A stretch of DNA of 64,000 nucleotides from Enterovibrio sp. JCM 19048 (GCA_001310415.1 BAXE01000022.1:1-64000), one strand, 5' to 3'; numbered from the stretch's first letter, positions 29,822 to 40,703 are shown. The notes: generated from the sequence alone by a model not told the origin. Numbers and translations are program-made.

Positions 29822-30567
29822 GCACGCCAAACCTTGCCGAGCTGCAACATCAGTTTCGTGATGCATTGCACTACCAACCGCACGACTTGCCGCTTGGTGA
29901 AGGCGTTGCGGAGCCGGAAGCGCTGCTGCAGGTGTACCGAAACAATTTTGTGATGACCCTGACAGAGTGTCTGGAGGCTGTGTATCCCGTGGTGAATGCA
30001 CTGGTGGGTGATGAGTGTTTTCAGGCGGTTGCCCGCCACCACGTGCTCAGCCACCCCATGACGGATGCCTGCGCCGAGAGCTATGGCGGGGGATTCAACG
30101 ACACCATCATGTCACTGCCCAACATTGTTGAAACGGTGCCATACCTTGCCGACATGGCAGCCCTGGAGTGGCATATCCAGTGCGTCAGCCGTGCACCAAC
30201 GCCCGCCCCCTTTCCAATGGAAATGCTGGCGCAGGTCGAAGACGAAGCCTTCGCGGCTATCCAGTTGCAAAGCCCTGCATCCGTCGCGGTATTGCCAAGC
30301 GATTACGCGGTTGGTGTTTTGTGGCAGGCCATCAGTGATAACGACGAGACGGCGTTGTCCCAAATTGACATTAACCAGCCACAAACCGTGCTTGTCCAGA
30401 AACAGGCTGAGGGTGTGGTGATATCAACATTAAACGAAGAGGATGCCCAGCTGATCCTTGCCTGTCAGCAATCACCGTTAGGTGACGTTGACCCAACGCT
30501 GCTGCAACACCTGTCCGGCGTGATACAGGGCGGCATCTTCAGCGACTTTGTCCTCGTAGCCCAATAA
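29818..30567 (+). CDS. bufC: RiPP maturation partner protein (DUF2063, BufC/HvfC-like)
   Basis: The 249-aa intact protein begins with the DUF2063 domain (LAELQHQFRDALHY, LQVYRNNFVMTLTECLEAVYPVV, ALVGDECFQAVARHHVLSHP). The domain is often mislabelled DNA-binding. In bufferin and oxazolin operons it is the partner that delivers the precursor to the DUF692 oxidase. The C-terminal half (SVAVLPSDYAVGVLWQAI, then ALSQIDINQPQTVLVQK) is a smaller domain typical of HvfC. Its ATG overlaps the bufB stop (ATGA), so the two are translationally coupled. Confidence 0.9.
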   Translation: MSTPNLAELQHQFRDALHYQPHDLPLGEGVAEPEALLQVYRNNFVMTLTECLEAVYPVVNALVGDECFQAVARHHVLSHPMTDACAESYGGGFNDTIMSLPNIVETVPYLADMAALEWHIQCVSRAPTPAPFPMEMLAQVEDEAFAAIQLQSPASVAVLPSDYAVGVLWQAISDNDETALSQIDINQPQTVLVQKQAEGVVISTLNEEDAQLILACQQSPLGDVDPTLLQHLSGVIQGGIFSDFVLVAQ

Positions 30568-30586
30568 CTAGAAAAGGAATTTGAAC

Positions 30587-31067
30587 ATGATTGCTGTATT
30601 GAACAAACTGGACAGTGTAATGGAATCCCTGCTCAAGCCTTTGGTACCTGCTTTGCTGCTCATCGGACGCCTGTGGGTTGCGTGGATTTTTTTCCGCTCT
30701 GGGCAGACCAAATTTGCCAGCTGGGACAGCACCCTGTTTTTGTTCGAATATGAGTATCAGGTGCCTTTCCTGCCATGGGAAATGGCAGCTTATCTGGCAA
30801 CGGCGGGTGAGCTTATCCTGCCTGTATTGCTGGCAGTGGGCTTTTTAAGCCGCCCAACCGCGCTGGCTCTTTTTGTGCTCAATGCAGTGGCGGTGATTTC
30901 CTACCGGCGCTGTGGCCAAAGGGATTCTTTGACCATCAACTGTGGGGCATGATGCTGCTGTTGATCATGATTTCGGCCCGGGTCTGGCGGCGGTTGATAA
31001 CTGGGTTAAATCGCGGGCGGTAGCTCAGCAGCTCGCCAAGGTGAGTGATTTCGATATCCGGCAGTAA
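30587..31067 (+). CDS. DoxX family membrane protein (HvfX/BufD-like; two frame breaks)
   Basis: The fourth gene of the buf operon encodes a four-helix DoxX membrane protein: LVPALLLIGRLWVAWIFFRSG, FLPWEMAAYLATAGELILPVLLAVGFLS, ALALFVLNAVAVISY and, after repair, GMMLLLIMIFGPGLAAVD. DoxX-like proteins accompany bufferin clusters and are assigned to peptide maturation or the membrane redox side. ATG 30587 has an AAAAGGA site. Breaks near 30903 (CCC) and 30972 (T run) are one-base losses; repair gives 160 aa ending at TAA 31067, eight bases before a terminator. Confidence 0.85.
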
Positions 31068-31728
31068 TGAAGCGCGCCGCTGCAATGTCAGCGGCGTTTT
31101 TGTGTCGTTAAACCAACAGGCACGGAATCCCGCCAGCTTCGCCCCACGTACATCTGCCACCAGATGATCGCCAACATGCAAGATACGCCCGGCAGGCACC
31201 TTTAAGTGAGATTGTGCTTGGCAAACAACGCCAAATCCGGTTTGGCAGCGCCATCCGGCCCCGCCTGCAACACACAGTCAAACAGTGGGGTCAGCCCAAG
31301 ACGGTCGCAATCCACGTTACCGTTGGTGATCGCCACCATGGGATAGCGCGATGCCAATTTGTCCATGATGTCCATGGCTTCATCCGGTACAGTGAAATTG
31401 CTGCGCTCGTGAAGGAAAAATGCGACGCCGTCATCGGCCAGTGATTTGGCTTCCGTGTCGCTCAGTCCGCAACGCTTAGCGGCCAGTCCCAGCTGAGCGC
31501 GGCGGATTTCTGTCACAAAGCCAATCAAGGAAGGATTCGCGGCAATGGCCTCGGCGCGCATTGCCTGCACTGCGGCCAGTCAAATTCTGCCATTTCAGGG
31601 CAGCGTGCTGCCAGCCATTCCAGCAGCAGGTTTTCGGCGCGCACAATCACCACCCGGTTGTCGTACAGGGTGTCGTCCAAGTCGAAGGTCAGTGCCGATA
31701 CCGGCTGCCAGCGGCGGTAGAACTTCAT
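31006..31728 (-). CDS. yigB: HAD phosphatase YigB (frame breaks)
   Basis: YigB is a HAD-IA phosphatase that dephosphorylates the riboflavin intermediate 5-amino-6-(5-phosphoribitylamino)uracil and FMN. HAD motif I is LTFDLDDTLYDN, motif II VAITNGNVD and motif IV HVGDHLVADVRGA. ATG 31728 has a TAAGGAG site. Breaks near 31573 (GG) and 31204 (T run) are evident. As sequenced the frame then runs to 30936. One more lost base near the end would place the stop at 31006 and give 241 aa, close to the 238 aa of E. coli, so I use that end. The 3' part overlaps the DoxX gene tail to tail. Confidence 0.85.
31075..31101 (+). terminator. Terminator of the bufferin operon, inside yigB
   Basis: CGCCGCTG (31075-31082) pairs with CAGCGGCG (31089-31096) and is followed by TTTTT. 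It directly follows the DoxX stop but lies within the antisense yigB coding sequence. Confidence 0.85.
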
Positions 31729-31743
31729 GTGCGCTCCTTAGCC

Positions 31744-32661
31744 TTAGCTGTCGCTTTTCCGTTTGCGCGCCCTGGGGTGCGCGGCATCGTAGACTTTTGC
31801 CAGATGCTGGAAGTCGAGGTGGGTATATACCTGGGTAGTAGAAAGATCGGCATGCCCCAGCAACTCCTGTACCGCGCGCAGATCGCCAGAGGACTCCAGC
31901 ATATGGGTAGCGAAGCTGTGGCGCAGTTTGTGCGGGTTGATATGGCTGCTGACCGCCTGTTTCTGTCCCCATTCCGCCATGCGTTTTTGTACACTTCGCG
32001 GCGAAATGCGGTTGCCCAGTTTGGACAAAAACAGCGCCTCTTCCGGCCCCTTGAGTAATTGATTACGCACCTTGAGCCAGTTAATCAGCCACTCTTTGGC
32101 CATGCCGGTAAAGGGGACAATGCGCTCTTTGTCGCCCTTACCGATGACACGCAAATCGCCCTTTCGCATCGCAACATCGCGCACGTTCAGGCCGGTAAGC
32201 TCAGACAGGCGCAGACCCGCGCCATACATCAACTCCATCATGGCGCGATCACGCACCGACAATGGGTCGTCGGCATCAACCGAAAGCAGCTGGTTCACTT
32301 CATCGACATCGAGGTTTTTCGGCAAGGTACGTCCTTGTTTGGGCGCAGCCACCCCTTTGGCCGGATTGGCACTGAGTACCCCGTCAGCCACCAGAAAATC
32401 AAAGAAGCTTCTGAGTGATGATAGACGCAGGGCAATGCTGCCCGGTTTGAGTTTGTCACGCTTGGCCTGGGCGGCAATCTGGCGCACCCAGGTAGCATCC
32501 ACATCCCGCCATTCGGTCACACCGACGCTCACCAGAAATTCAGCGCTGGCAGTCAGTTGTTGGCGGTAATTGGTTTCGGTGTGGCGACTGAGGCCCCGCT
32601 CGCGAATCATGTAATCAAAGAATCGCGCCAGCGGTTTTTCCAGACTGGCGGGCAGACTCAT
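31744..32661 (-). CDS. xerC: Tyrosine recombinase XerC
   Basis: XerC with XerD resolves chromosome dimers at dif. The intact protein has the SAM-like N-terminal domain ([20 protein letters not shown]) and the catalytic domain. The Arg motif is GAGLRLSEL, the HxxR motif [12 protein letters not shown], then a His in [11 protein letters not shown] and the nucleophile Tyr in TQVYTHLDF. The ATG at 32661 overlaps the DUF484 stop by 4 nt, which decides the start. It lies in the conserved dapF-DUF484-xerC-yigB operon. Confidence 0.97.
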   Translation of the reverse strand: MSLPASLEKPLARFFDYMIRERGLSRHTETNYRQQLTASAEFLVSVGVTEWRDVDATWVRQIAAQAKRDKLKPGSIALRLSSLRSFFDFLVADGVLSANPAKGVAAPKQGRTLPKNLDVDEVNQLLSVDADDPLSVRDRAMMELMYGAGLRLSELTGLNVRDVAMRKGDLRVIGKGDKERIVPFTGMAKEWLINWLKVRNQLLKGPEEALFLSKLGNRISPRSVQKRMAEWGQKQAVSSHINPHKLRHSFATHMLESSGDLRAVQELLGHADLSTTQVYTHLDFQHLAKVYDAAHPRARKRKSDS

Positions 32662-33331
32662 TGGTCCGCCTGCCATTTGGTAAGAAGGATGGCGATGTGC
32701 TCGGCGACCTGCTCAACAAACAGGGTGTCCATACTGGGCTGGAAATGGCCGCCGTCTTTGCTGGCAAAAGCGAGAAAACCCAGCTCTTTGCCTTTCACTA
32801 CCGGCACCAGGCGTAAGAGCCCAGCTCTGGCGCCTGGGAGACAAACAGCTCGCCATCGGTACGGCGCAACCGGCCAAGGTAAATGCGCTGGCCGCAGAAG
32901 TGTTGTGCTTTCACAGCATCTACACTGGCGCGGTCAAGGGCATGGTGACCCTGGTCGAACAAACGCAGGCTGACAGAAAGGTTCAGGGAAGCCGCCAGCT
33001 CACGCACAGCACGGTGAATATCGTCTTCCGACTCTGCCGCAAACAGGGCTTTGTGCGCTTTGGCAAAGGCGCGGAACAGGTTCTCGTTCCCCGCCGCAAT
33101 GCTCATCAGTTGGGTGATATCCTCTTCCAGCTCGCCCACACGTTCACGCAGGCGGCCAAGCTGGATTTCCACCAGGGAGACCGTACCACGCTCAGCGTGG
33201 GGGATCCGAAGTTGCGCCGCCAGCGAAGGCTGGCGGATAAAGAAATCAGGATTGTCTTTCAGGTAAGCGGCCACGGCGTCTTCGGTCAATGCCTCAGCAA
33301 GTGGCCCCTCGAGCTTGGAAAGCTCAGTCAT
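32658..33331 (-). CDS. DUF484 family GAF-like protein (one frame break)
   Basis: DUF484 proteins (YigA in E. coli) have a GAF-like fold with an N-terminal helix and no proven function. The sequence shows [17 protein letters not shown], the coiled-coil [18 protein letters not shown] and, after repair, [20 protein letters not shown]. One T is missing from TTT near 32818. Repair extends the protein to 224 aa, and its TGA then overlaps the xerC ATG. The start overlaps the dapF stop. The position between dapF and xerC is conserved in gammaproteobacteria. Confidence 0.87.
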
Positions 33332-34158
33332 ACTGTTATGTGTCCATCGTATACGTGTGTTGCAGGTCCGGTCATGTAAAGCGGATGACCCGGTCCTTTC
33401 CAGCGGATGTGCAGCGTACCGCCCGGCAGGTTTACCGTGACAGATTCATCCAGCAATCCCTGAACAATACCGACAGCAACCGCCGCACAGGCACCGCTGC
33501 CACACGCCTGGGTTTCCCCCGCGCCGCGCTCGTAGACGCGAAGGCGGATTTCATTGCGCGATACCACCTGCATAAAACCGGCGTTCACACGCTCAGGAAA
33601 ACGCTCGTGGGATTCCACCAGCGGTCCCAGGGTTTCCACGTCTGCGGTATCGACATCCTCCACCACAGTCACACAATGTGGGTTGCCCATACTGACTGCA
33701 CCTACAAACAGGGTTTTATCTTCTACCCGTAAAATATAGGTTTTTTCTTCCGCATTTGCGCGGAACGGAATTTTCGCCGGCACCCAAATTGGTTCGCCCA
33801 TGTTGACGGTAACCAGATCGTCACTGTCAATTTTGAGTACCATCTTGCCCGATTTGGTGCTGACGTGGATTTGGTGTTTGTTGGTCAGCCCTTTCATGCG
33901 CACAAAGCGGGCAAAGCAGCGCGCGCCGTTGCCGCACTGCTCCACTTCACTGCTGTCTGCGTTGAAAATCCGGTAGTGAAAGTCACTTTCCGGATCATAC
34001 GGTGGCTCAACCACCAACAGCTGATCAAACCCTACGCCGGTGTTTCTGTCCGCCAGACGGCGGATCATTTCTGGTGAGAAATAGGCATTCTGGGTCACAC
34101 AGTCAACGACCATAAAGTCGTTGCCAAGGCCATGCATTTTAGAAAACTGAATCTGCAT
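33328..34158 (-). CDS. dapF: Diaminopimelate epimerase
   Basis: DapF converts LL- to meso-diaminopimelate, used for lysine and peptidoglycan. The intact 276-aa protein has the two catalytic cysteines, one in QCGNGARCF and one in ACGSGACA, with the family start [17 protein letters not shown]. It lies 9 bp after lysA, the next enzyme of the pathway, and overlaps DUF484 by 4 nt. Confidence 0.97.
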   Translation of the reverse strand: MQIQFSKMHGLGNDFMVVDCVTQNAYFSPEMIRRLADRNTGVGFDQLLVVEPPYDPESDFHYRIFNADSSEVEQCGNGARCFARFVRMKGLTNKHQIHVSTKSGKMVLKIDSDDLVTVNMGEPIWVPAKIPFRANAEEKTYILRVEDKTLFVGAVSMGNPHCVTVVEDVDTADVETLGPLVESHERFPERVNAGFMQVVSRNEIRLRVYERGAGETQACGSGACAAVAVGIVQGLLDESVTVNLPGGTLHIRWKGPGHPLYMTGPATHVYDGHITV

Positions 34159-34167
34159 CCGGGTCCT

Positions 34168-35420
34168 TTATTCAGGCAGTACCTGCTCGAGTACCCACAG
34201 GGATTCCAGCGGTTCACGCTGGCGCACCAGATGGGCTTTGTCACCATCGACCATCACTTCGGCCGCACGGCAACGGGTGTTGTAATTGGAAGACATCGCA
34301 AAACCGTATGCGCCGGAAGAGCGCACCGCCAGCAGATCGCCAGCTTCCAGCACCAGGGCACGGTCTTTACCCAGGTAATCGCCGGTTTCACACACAGGCC
34401 CTACCAAATCATAGGTTTGCGCTTCACCGTCGCGCGGAATGACAGGTACGATTTCCTGCCACGCCTGATACAGCGCAGGACGGAGTAAATCGTTCATCGC
34501 CGCATCAATGATGGCGAAGTTCTTGTGCTCGGTGTGCTTGAGAAATTCTACTTTGGTCAGCAGCACGCCTGCGTTGGCGGCAATGGCGCGACCCGGTTCA
34601 AACACCAGTTCAATATCCTGGTGGTTCGACAGGCGATCAAGCAGGGCTTTGGCGTATTCCGACGGCTGAGGCGGCTTCTCATCGTGATAAGTCACTCCGA
34701 GGCCACCGCCCACATCCAGGTGGGTAATATGAATGCCGTCGTTGCGCAGCTCATCAATCAGTGCCAGCAGACGGTCAGTTGACTCGATAAACGGTTCAAT
34801 CTCGGTCAGCTGCGAGCCGATATGGCAGTCGATACCGTGCACTTCCAGATTTGGCAGGCTGTGCGCGTAGTGGTAAACGTCACGCGCGCGGTCAAACGCG
34901 ATACCGAATTTGTTCTCTTTCAGGCCGGTAGAAATGTAAGGATGGGTTTTCGCATCCACATCTGGGTTGATGCGCAGGCTGATTGGCGCCACTTTACCCA
35001 AGTCGCCCGCCACTTTGTTGAGGCGGTCAAGTTCGGCTTCCGACTCAACGTTAAAGCATTTGATGCCAAGCTCAGCGCGCGCGCCATCTCCACCTCGGTT
35101 TTACCCACACCGGAGAACACCACTTTGGCCGGGTCACCGCCCGCTGCCAGTACGCGTTCCAGCTCGCCCTGGGAGACAATATCAAAACCAGAGCCGAGGC
35201 GTGCCAGCACATTCAGCACACCGATGTTGCTGTTGGCTTTCACGGCATAGCAAATCAGGTGCGGATGATCGCCCGCTGCGTTGTTAAACGCATGCCAGTG
35301 ACGCTCCAGCGTGGCGCGTGAGTATACGTACAGCGGGGTGCCATGCTCTTCAGCCAGTCGTGCCAATGGCAGATCCTCTGCCCACAACTGCCCATCATCC
35401 TGATAATTGAAATAGTCCAA
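34168..35420 (-). CDS. lysA: Diaminopimelate decarboxylase (one frame break)
   Basis: LysA is the PLP enzyme that decarboxylates meso-diaminopimelate to lysine. The PLP lysine is in [16 protein letters not shown], the glycine-rich phosphate loop [17 protein letters not shown] and the substrate-site motif CETGDYLG are present. The TTG start at 35420 has a GGGAAGGA site. One G is missing from GG near 35078; repair gives 417 aa, against 420 in E. coli. It is preceded by lptM and followed by dapF. Confidence 0.94.
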
Positions 35421-35444
35421 CGTTGTCCTTCCCTGTCCAAAAAT

Positions 35445-35605
35445 TTATTGCTGAGTGGCGCCTGAGCGTCCTGTGGAGTTTCTGAAGCAGCAGGTGCAGT
35501 CTGCGCCGGCGCATCTTCAGGAAAATAAAGCGGCCCTTGTTGGCCACATGCTGAAAGCAGGGTTACGGCTGCCAGCAAGGCAAGTTTCAGGGGAGTTCGC
35601 ATCAT
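35445..35605 (-). CDS. lptM: LPS translocon maturation chaperone LptM (small lipoprotein)
   Basis: LptM (YifL) is a small lipoprotein that helps mature LptD. A lipoprotein signal (LALLAAVTLLSACG, Cys near residue 20) is followed by the family hallmark GQQGPLYFPE and a proline/alanine-rich tail. As sequenced the frame runs through the lysA start to 35255. One missing C near 35461 (CCC to CC) would end it at TAA 35445 with about 53 aa, the usual size, so I use that end. The gene precedes lysA, as in E. coli. Confidence 0.8.
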
Positions 35606-35679
35606 TATCGCCAGTGATCCAAAAGTTAATGCCCTCTATAATCGCATCAACACACTGAAAAGCAATAGGACGACAGAGA

Positions 35680-35991
35680 ATGAACACAAGCCAATACCAC
35701 GAACTGGTTGACGTGCAATGGATGGCGATTGAAGAGGGTATCGACGAAAGCGGTGCCGATATCGATTACGAGACCAACGGCAACGTCCTGACACTGGAAT
35801 TTGAAGACCGCAGCCAGATCATTATCAACCGCCAGGAGCCGATGAAAGAGATTTGGCTGGCGTCGCGCTCAGGCGGCTTCCACTTCGGTTACCAGGATGG
35901 TGAATGGGTTTGCAGCAAGACCGGCATGGTCTTTATGGACATGGTCAAGCAAGAGTGCAGCAAGCACGCGGGCGAAGCCGTCGAGTGGTAA
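35680..35991 (+). CDS. cyaY: Frataxin homologue CyaY
   Basis: CyaY is an iron-binding regulator of Fe-S cluster assembly that interacts with IscS. The intact 103-aa protein has the acidic helix with IEEGIDESGADIDYE and the beta-sheet core (VLTLEFEDRSQIIINRQEP, IWLASRSGGFHFGY). It diverges from lptM-lysA and converges with cyaA, the normal arrangement. Confidence 0.96.
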   Translation: MNTSQYHELVDVQWMAIEEGIDESGADIDYETNGNVLTLEFEDRSQIIINRQEPMKEIWLASRSGGFHFGYQDGEWVCSKTGMVFMDMVKQECSKHAGEAVEW

Positions 35992-36028
35992 CAGTCGGTT
36001 GATAACAGTCGATGGGTAACGAGGGAGT

Positions 36029-36055
36029 GCTGACAACCGGTGTTGTCAGCCTTTT
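36029..36055. terminator. Terminator between cyaY and cyaA
   Basis: GCTGACAAC pairs perfectly with GTTGTCAGC and is followed by CTTTTT on the + strand, between convergent genes. Confidence 0.85.
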
Positions 36056-36057
36056 TC

Positions 36058-38619
36058 TCAGCGCGACATAAACTGGGCGGCGTTTTTACCGGCATCGCTG
36101 CTGCGCTGCCACTGACGATCGCTCTTGTAAGGAATAACCTGGGCACGGCCATCAGCCTGATAGATGATGTCGTAAAACTGCGGCAGGTTGAAGCTGCCAG
36201 CCTTACCACCGAAGTTGGTCGATTCCTGCGATGAGGTGTAGAAACGGTTTACACCCTGCACCATCTCTTCTTTATCACCGCTGCACTGGCGGTAAACTTC
36301 CACCCGGTTATTCTCATCCAGCACATAGATGTGGAAACCCTGATCGCAATCTTCAAAGAAGAACTGGATAAGTCCTTCACTGGCGTAGGCATCCACCACT
36401 TCCGGCGGGTGAACTTCCGTTTCCTTGTCCAACACCATGATAGGTGAACCATGCACTTTGTTGGTGGAAATGGAGCGGTAGAAGTCGACGGAGTTTTCCA
36501 GTTTCTGTACTGACACACCACGGCGTTCGAAGAAAAGACCAAAGGTCTGATCTGCCACACGGATGGCTTTAAAGCGACGGCGTTTTTCCTGATCAACCGG
36601 TTTGAGGCGCAGGTCGATACACTCGGCCACCAGTTGGTACACCAGGTTGCGGATCAGGCCACGCATCTTGCCGGCATAACAGAACACGTCCACCGATTCC
36701 GGCGGAATGGCGTCCTGGTGCATTTTGCCGAGCAGGGTTTTGAGTACGTCGAGAATGGCATTCTCACCCTTGAAGTTCAGGGTACGCACTTCGTTCCAGC
36801 TGTTGCGGTAAACCAGATCGACACTGCTGACCAGACACTGCTGATCCTGCCCGTAGCAGAAAATGTCGGTATTTTTGAAATCAAACCGGGCAGCAGGCTG
36901 CTTGAGTTCAGACGTCGGGTCTTGCTCAAGGTTGATAAACAGCGCCAGTTTGCGGATTTCACACGGACTCGACAACGCCTGCAGCGATGGCTGCGGACGG
37001 CGCACTGAGAAGGTGTTGCGGATATCACTCACCAGTTGGTAAAGCTTGTCGATATCCACATTGCTGGTTTTGCTCACCACATACAGGCGGGTGGATTCAG
37101 TCAAAAGGCCATTGAAATAAGCCCATGCCACCAGCTTGGACAAGTAGCGGTTGTGCTCCAACGGCGCACGGCCAATGATGTCGACCGGTTTGAGCGAATG
37201 CTTGTACAGATACCAGCCCGGCGGGTTGTTGCGCCCTTCCGGTACATGGATAAAGGTCAGATCTGACTCGTGCAAGTCCGGTGAAAGCTGCGGATTAAGC
37301 AAGGTCACCTTACCCGGCAACACCTCAAATGCTGCGTACAGTTTACGCGCCAGAATACTGATGTCTTCCGGGCTGATAGCAGAGGTGATGTCATTGCGGC
37401 GTGCAAAGCGGATCAGGTTGCGGTAGCTCAACATCAAGGCTTCGAGAAGCTCGTTGTGCGCTTCCTTTACATCTTCCACTTTCCAGTTGCGGCGATTGTC
37501 CAGGTGCGCAATATCGTCCTGTGTCCAGCCCCACTCACGGGTCAGGATGCACAGCACTTCGCGGCGCCACGGCACCGAACCCGGGCCCGGATCGCGGGTC
37601 AGTTTTTCATGGGTTTTGAGGTAGAAGCAGCGACGAACCAGATCCAGACGGCGGTGATCGTCAATACGCTCAAGGTAGCGCGTCACCTTCTCCAGCATCA
37701 GGTAGTAGCATCGGACTGATACACATCCAGCATACCGGAGAAGAAGCGGCGCTTGCCGTCAACACTCAGAAGCTGGGTCCCAGGATATTCCCAGGAATAG
37801 GCTTCGAGCAAAATGGCTTTGAGCACGGACTTGTAAGGTGAATCAATGCTTTTATACAGCTGCCATAGGCTGGAGCCGAAATACTCTTCCGCAGGAATTG
37901 ACGGCAGTCCGCCAAAATCGACCCACTCATTGCGGCGCACCGCACCACTGGCAATCAGCTCGCCAACATAGTCTTCATAGCAGTTTTCCATCTCCGGCGG
38001 CACCAGGTACCACAGCAGATGTTGCCCGGCGAGATGCACGGCCGAGCGGTAGAATTCATCCAGCAACAGATAGTGCTGGGTCGAGCCACAGTTGTCTGTG
38101 GTCATCTCTTGGGTCAGGTACTGGCGGAAACGCTGTTCGCAGATGACAAAGAAATTGACCTCTACTCCCTGCGCCATCGCCCATTCAGAGATCAGGCGCA
38201 TTTGGCATCCAGCATGGCGCGATCGTCGGCATTCACCCAGTCCTGAACACACACCCAGATATCCAAATCACTGGATAGGCTTTGTCCCATAGAGCAGTAC
38301 TGCCCATAGAAAACAGTCCCTTAATAGGGAAATCCTGGGAAAATGGCTTGCTGGGTGCCGGTTGGCTGGCAGCCAATGCACAATCGCTGATGAAGTCTTG
38401 CTGGTCGCTGGTGAGGGTAAAGTTGCAGACGCCGTGAAGCACACTGCGCTCGAGGTAACCGGGAATGGCAGGATGGTTAAAATGCAGCAACGCCGGTAAA
38501 ACGTTAAACACGTTTACGGCTTGCGAGTGCATCGCACTACGCGCACGTTCCAACCTCACAAGGTTGAATGCTTCCAGTCGCGCTATTTGCTGATCAACAT
38601 AGTTTTGCAAGATAAACAT
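36058..38619 (-). CDS. cyaA: Class I adenylate cyclase (three frame breaks)
   Basis: CyaA makes cAMP for CRP. The N-terminal catalytic domain shows FSMGSTAS and, after repair, SDLDIWVC, the nucleotidyltransferase acidic pair. DCGSTQHYLLLDEFYR and YFGSSLWQLYKSIDSPYK follow, and the C-terminal regulatory half contains WGWTQDDIAHLDNRRNWK and SVQKLENSVDFYRSIS. Breaks near 38296 (TT), 38202 (CCC) and 37709 (CC) are one-base losses; repair gives 854 aa, against 848 in E. coli. The start at 38619 is approximate; a TTG at 38610 is an alternative. A CRP site lies in the promoter region. Confidence 0.94.
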
Positions 38620-38998
38620 CCAAAGTTGCCGACATCCCAGTCAACGTAATGAGCCCGAATTAACAACCACTCCGAGCTCATGGATAAAAACGTGATCAAT
38701 CTAACAGTTTTTTCCTGGAGCGTAAAGCAAGCGATGCCTCGCTACTTTCGCTGCATATTGTTCACTATATGACCAAAACTGTGAGTGAGACAACGCTTTA
38801 TCTCAAAATTGATGCGAAATTAAGTGAACCAAGGACGATTTCGCCCCACTTGCGGCCCCGCAAAATTTGATCTCTATCACATGATGTTAGTCCAAAGCGT
38901 CCGCCTTCGCACGTTTTAACCCCCACGCCCTGCTTCTCTTATCAAGAAAGATAAAGCGATGATACGATTAGCGTTAAGCAAACCAAATGGACGTCACT
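38620..38998. promoter_or_regulatory. Divergent cyaA-hemC control region
   Basis: This 379-bp non-coding interval separates the divergent cyaA and hemC genes and holds their promoters and the CRP site described separately. No other gene or RNA is visible in it. Confidence 0.6.
38866..38881. promoter_or_regulatory. CRP binding site between cyaA and hemC
   Basis: TTTGATCTCTATCACA matches the CRP consensus TGTGATCTAGATCACA at 13 of 16 positions. It lies 247 bp upstream of cyaA and about 118 bp upstream of hemC. cAMP-CRP feedback on cyaA is known in E. coli. Confidence 0.7.
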
Positions 38999-39933
38999 AT
39001 GAATTCAACCCCTATTCGCATCGCCACCCGCCAAAGCCCGCTCGCGCTGTGGCAGGCAGAATTTGTTAAAGCAGCCCTGGAAGCGACCCATCCGGGTCTG
39101 GTGGTAGAGCTGGTGCCTATGGTGACCAAAGGCGACATCATTCTGGATACCCCACTGGCGAAGGTGGGCGGTAAAGGTCTGTTCGTGAAAGAGCTGGAAC
39201 AGGCCATGCTGGAAGGACGCGCGGACATCGCCGTGCATTCAATGAAAGACGTGCCGGTCGAGTTCCCGGAAGGGTTGGGACTGGTCACTATCTGTGAACG
39301 TGAAGACCGCGTGACGCCTTTGTTTCCAACACTTACGCCAGCATCAGCGAGCTGCCTCAGGGCGCAGTAGTTGGCACCTCCAGCCTGCGCCGCCAGTGTC
39401 AGCTGCGCGCCATGCGCCCGGATTTGGTGGTCAAAGATCTGCGCGGCAACGTCGGCACCCGTCTAGGCAAACTGGACAACGGTGACTACGACGCCATCAT
39501 CCTGGCATCTGCCGGCCTGAAACGACTTGGCCTGCATGACCGCATCCGCAATGAGATTGAACCGGAAGAAATCCTGCCAGCAGTCGGCCAGGGCGCGGTG
39601 GGCATTGAGTGCCGTCTCGATGACGAACGTGTCCGTGCCCTGCTGGAACCCCTGGCGGATGCCAACACCACTTACCGCGTATTGTGTGAACGTGCCATGA
39701 ACAACCGCCTGATGGGTGGCTGTCAGGTGCCGATTGGCAGCTACGCCGAAATCCATGGTGACCAAATCCACCTGCGCGCCCTGGTTGGTGAGCCGGATGG
39801 CAGCAAAATCATCAGCGGCGAAGTAACAGGCCCGCTGGAAAAAGCAGAAGAGCTGGGCACCGGCCTTGCCGAGCAACTGCTGGAAGACGGTGCACGTGCG
39901 ATCCTCGAAAGGCTGTATCAGGACGAGGTATGA
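38999..39933 (+). CDS. hemC: Porphobilinogen deaminase (one frame break)
   Basis: HemC polymerises four porphobilinogens to hydroxymethylbilane. [18 protein letters not shown], the cofactor/Asp region [31 protein letters not shown] and the dipyrromethane-attaching Cys in MGGCQVPIG are present. ATG 38999 is preferred over the in-frame ATG at 38987. One C is missing from CCC near 39309; repair gives 311 aa, against 313 in E. coli. hemC, D, X and Y overlap and form one operon. Confidence 0.95.
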
Positions 39934-40703
39934 CCGTCCTCATTATCCGTCCGGCACCGGCTTGTCACGAGCTGAGTGACCGTCTCAACCAGGCGGGAAT
40001 TAAGGCGCTACCCGCGCCTTTGTTGTCTTTCTCTGCCGGACAGGATTTACCCAATCTGTCTGCATCCCTTAATGCACTCCCGCCACACAGTGTGGTGGTC
40101 GCGGTCAGCCCACGTGCCATTGAATATGCCAAGCATCAGCTCGATGAAGAAAATCACTTTTGGCGTGACGATTTGCATTATGTCGCGGTCGGAGAAAAAA
40201 CGGCGGCGGAATGGCAACGCCTGAGTGGCATCAAAGCATGGCAACCAGCGACAGAAGACAGTGAAGGTATGTTATCGCTGCCCGTATTCGCAGAACCGAA
40301 TAATCTGTCGGTTTTGGTACTGCGTGGCAACGGTGGCCGCGCCCTACTCGGCGATACCCTGAAATCGCAGGGATCTAAGGTGCGCTATTTTGAAGCCTAT
40401 CAACGACATTGGACCAGTGAGCCCCTATCATCACTGACTATGCGATGGCGAGCGGAAGGCGTGGATACCCTGGTGATCACCAGCGGTGAGCAACTTTCGC
40501 TTTTGTGCCAGACAATCTCACAGAGTGACCAACATTGGTTACGAGAATGCCATATACTGGTGCCAAGCAAACGGATTTACAATCAAGCAATTGACCTTGG
40601 TTTTTCGGCAATTAGCTGCGTAAACAGCGCGTCCAATCAAGCACTGTTCAACGCTTTACACGAGATGAACAACTCGGGACATACGGATGACAGACAAGAA
40701 TAA
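39930..40703 (+). CDS. hemD: Uroporphyrinogen III synthase
   Basis: HemD closes and inverts ring D of hydroxymethylbilane. The 257-aa intact protein has the two-lobed, weakly conserved family pattern: [40 protein letters not shown] and [21 protein letters not shown]. It overlaps hemC by 4 nt (ATGA) and hemX by 17 nt. Confidence 0.93.
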   Translation: MTVLIIRPAPACHELSDRLNQAGIKALPAPLLSFSAGQDLPNLSASLNALPPHSVVVAVSPRAIEYAKHQLDEENHFWRDDLHYVAVGEKTAAEWQRLSGIKAWQPATEDSEGMLSLPVFAEPNNLSVLVLRGNGGRALLGDTLKSQGSKVRYFEAYQRHWTSEPLSSLTMRWRAEGVDTLVITSGEQLSLLCQTISQSDQHWLRECHILVPSKRIYNQAIDLGFSAISCVNSASNQALFNALHEMNNSGHTDDRQE

